This document shows positions 5,757 through 6,679 of a stretch of DNA of 6,679 bases, one piece after another (position 1 is the stretch's first letter; the number at the start of each line of letters is the position of its first letter). The notes beneath the pieces are model-generated. The model saw only the letters and a program-made list of their open reading frames with translations, did no database searches and was not told the origin of the DNA. Source of the stretch: Candidatus Aegiribacteria sp. (GTDB lineage: Bacteria > Fermentibacterota > Fermentibacteria > Fermentibacterales > JCC-6); NCBI GenBank assembly GCA_030640155.1, contig DAOWJX010000211.1:1-6679 (forward strand), in the 5' to 3' direction. A program made the translations under genes and the position numbers.

Positions 5757-6350
5757 ATGAATACAATTCTGCTGACAATTGTTCTTGCTCTTACACCGTC
5801 AAACATGGAACTGGCTGAAGAGGCGCTTGTAATATCAAGTGAAGCTCTTTCAGACATTCTCGAATCTTATGATGTTCAGGTTGTTATGATTGAAGTTCTA
5901 GGTGAACATGCGGGAGGATGGTTCGTAGAGCAGACACTTACTTCCGTGCTCTGTGAGAATGGTATCTCGATCATCAGCTCAGTATCCGATTCATCACTCC
6001 GCTCTTTCGATCACCTGATGATTCGACCAATGGAAGTCGTTGTAGAATACGGAGATATCAGCAGATCATGGCTGATTGGAAACAAACGCATTGAGAGGAT
6101 TGCTCGATGCGAACTTTCAGCAACTCTGGTTGACTCAGACGGAAAGATTGTTACAACCGCCAGAACGAATGGTACCGCAGAAGACGTGGTTGCATGGTCT
6201 GATGCCTCTACCCTCAGTGGGTCTCTGGAATGGGAATGGCTGTCCAGGGAGCTGCCTGAAGATTCGGGTTCTTCCATTCTGGAACCTTTGATTGTCTCCG
6301 GTGTGGTTGCCAGCCTTGTCTATCTCTTCTATTCCAGCAGAGCAGATTAG
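5757..6350 (+). CDS. Exported protein of unknown function with C-terminal membrane anchor
   Basis: I do not recognise a named family for this 197-residue protein. It begins with a short hydrophobic signal-like stretch (MNTILLTIVLALTPS), continues as a mixed alpha/beta domain (about 40-165), and ends with a predicted membrane segment (EPLIVSGVVASLVYLFY, 176-192) followed by only SSRAD. The middle has a helix leading to a strand (FVEQTLTSVLCENGISIIS) and then WLIGNKRIERIARCELSATLVDSDGKIV (105-132). That order recalls periplasmic proteins of the LpoB/CsgG/FlgT kind, where a pair of such elements forms the fold, but this is only a resemblance. If both hydrophobic ends work as suggested, the body lies in the periplasm and the tail anchors it in the inner membrane. 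GAAGGA at 5745-5750, six bases before ATG 5757, supports the start. The gene after it begins 9 bp later and may be co-expressed. Confidence 0.8.
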   Translation: MNTILLTIVLALTPSNMELAEEALVISSEALSDILESYDVQVVMIEVLGEHAGGWFVEQTLTSVLCENGISIISSVSDSSLRSFDHLMIRPMEVVVEYGDISRSWLIGNKRIERIARCELSATLVDSDGKIVTTARTNGTAEDVVAWSDASTLSGSLEWEWLSRELPEDSGSSILEPLIVSGVVASLVYLFYSSRAD

Positions 6351-6359
6351 AAAAGCAAA

Positions 6360-6679
6360 TTGATTTCTACTCCCCTGACCCGTTTCATGACAGCCCTCTT
6401 CACAACTGCTGTTTTGCTTTCGGTATCATTTGCCTGCGATAATCATCCCGGTACTGACAGTCTGGATGAAGCAAGACTGCTCAGGCAGTCAGGACGGTAT
6501 GTACAGTCTGTAATGCTTTTTGAAGAACTGGTGGCACGGGGAGACAGCCAACCCGGGTTACTGCTGGAATTTGCGGAAACAGCCGTTCTTGCGGCTCAGG
6601 CGGAGAGAAGCTCCCTTTATAGACAGAAAGCCAGGGAAGCAGTTCTTATACTCTCTGAGCATCCTGGCGATATTGATCC
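6360..6679 (+). CDS. Predicted lipoprotein, 5' part, runs off the window
   Basis: The frame stays open from the TAG at 6348-6350 to the window edge, giving at least 106 residues. From TTG 6360 the product has an N-terminal stretch with one arginine, a hydrophobic core (TALFTTAVLLSVSF) and cysteine 26 in FACDN, so a lipoprotein signal is likely although the -3 residue is serine. The start could also be ATG 6387, which is in frame but has no ribosome-binding site and would leave a signal without a basic residue. The TTG also has only a weak purine-rich lead. After a short linker, two helix-rich stretches (LDEARLLRQSGRYVQSVMLFEEL and LLEFAETAVLAAQAERSSLYRQKAREA) look like TPR-type repeats. Such proteins often act as envelope scaffolds. 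The family is unidentified, and the rest of the gene is needed to name it. It follows the membrane-anchored protein by 9 bp. Confidence 0.7.
   Translation, partial: MISTPLTRFMTALFTTAVLLSVSFACDNHPGTDSLDEARLLRQSGRYVQSVMLFEELVARGDSQPGLLLEFAETAVLAAQAERSSLYRQKAREAVLILSEHPGDID

Noticed and set aside
5743..5760. A five-codon mini-ORF (ATG AAG GAA CTT AAA TGA) overlapping the start of the gene at 5757
   Set aside because: It could in principle be a coupling leader, but its own ribosome-binding site is poor and so short a frame is readily explained by the AAGGA site of the next gene.

Overview
The window reads as a chromosomal stretch of a Gram-negative-type (two-membrane) bacterium. Every convincing gene lies on the + strand, packed head to tail, and base composition is moderate with no obvious shift along the window. 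The Gram-negative inference rests on a LolA-like lipoprotein carrier and two predicted lipoproteins. The gene content (HU-type protein, FtsK, LolA-like, RimO, small envelope proteins) and the divergent, mostly unrecognisable small proteins suggest an uncultured or sparsely studied lineage, possibly in the wider FCB neighbourhood. That placement is a guess, not something the sequence proves.

Layout. Positions 2-151 hold the tail of an unidentified reading frame. Positions 152-394 are non-coding and carry a REP-like palindrome with a degenerate second copy (252-314), a weak promoter candidate (326-354) and the leader of the next gene. From 395 to 5624 there is an apparent operon. It contains an HU/IHF-type DNA-binding domain fused to a CBM48/AMPK-beta-like domain (395-925), the DNA translocase FtsK (925-3099), a small predicted lipoprotein (3083-3736), a LolA-like periplasmic lipoprotein carrier (3775-4365), and RimO, the ribosomal protein S12 methylthiotransferase (4368-5624). 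The genes overlap by 1 bp and 17 bp and are otherwise separated by 38 bp and 2 bp, so co-transcription and partial translational coupling are likely. A possible terminator begins at the rimO stop codon. After a 132-bp gap come a signal-peptide protein with a C-terminal membrane segment (5757-6350) and the start of another predicted lipoprotein that runs off the window (6360-6679).

How the genes fit together. The first two genes concern chromosome architecture and segregation: a nucleoid-type protein coupled to the septal DNA pump. The middle and end of the window concern the cell envelope: lipoproteins, the carrier that would deliver them, and a membrane-anchored protein. RimO modifies the ribosome and has no obvious functional link to the rest.

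The most unusual item is the first gene. It joins an HU domain to a domain resembling the glycogen-binding module of AMPK beta, a combination I do not know from characterised proteins, and it is coupled directly to ftsK. No mobile gene, CRISPR array, tRNA or rRNA was seen.
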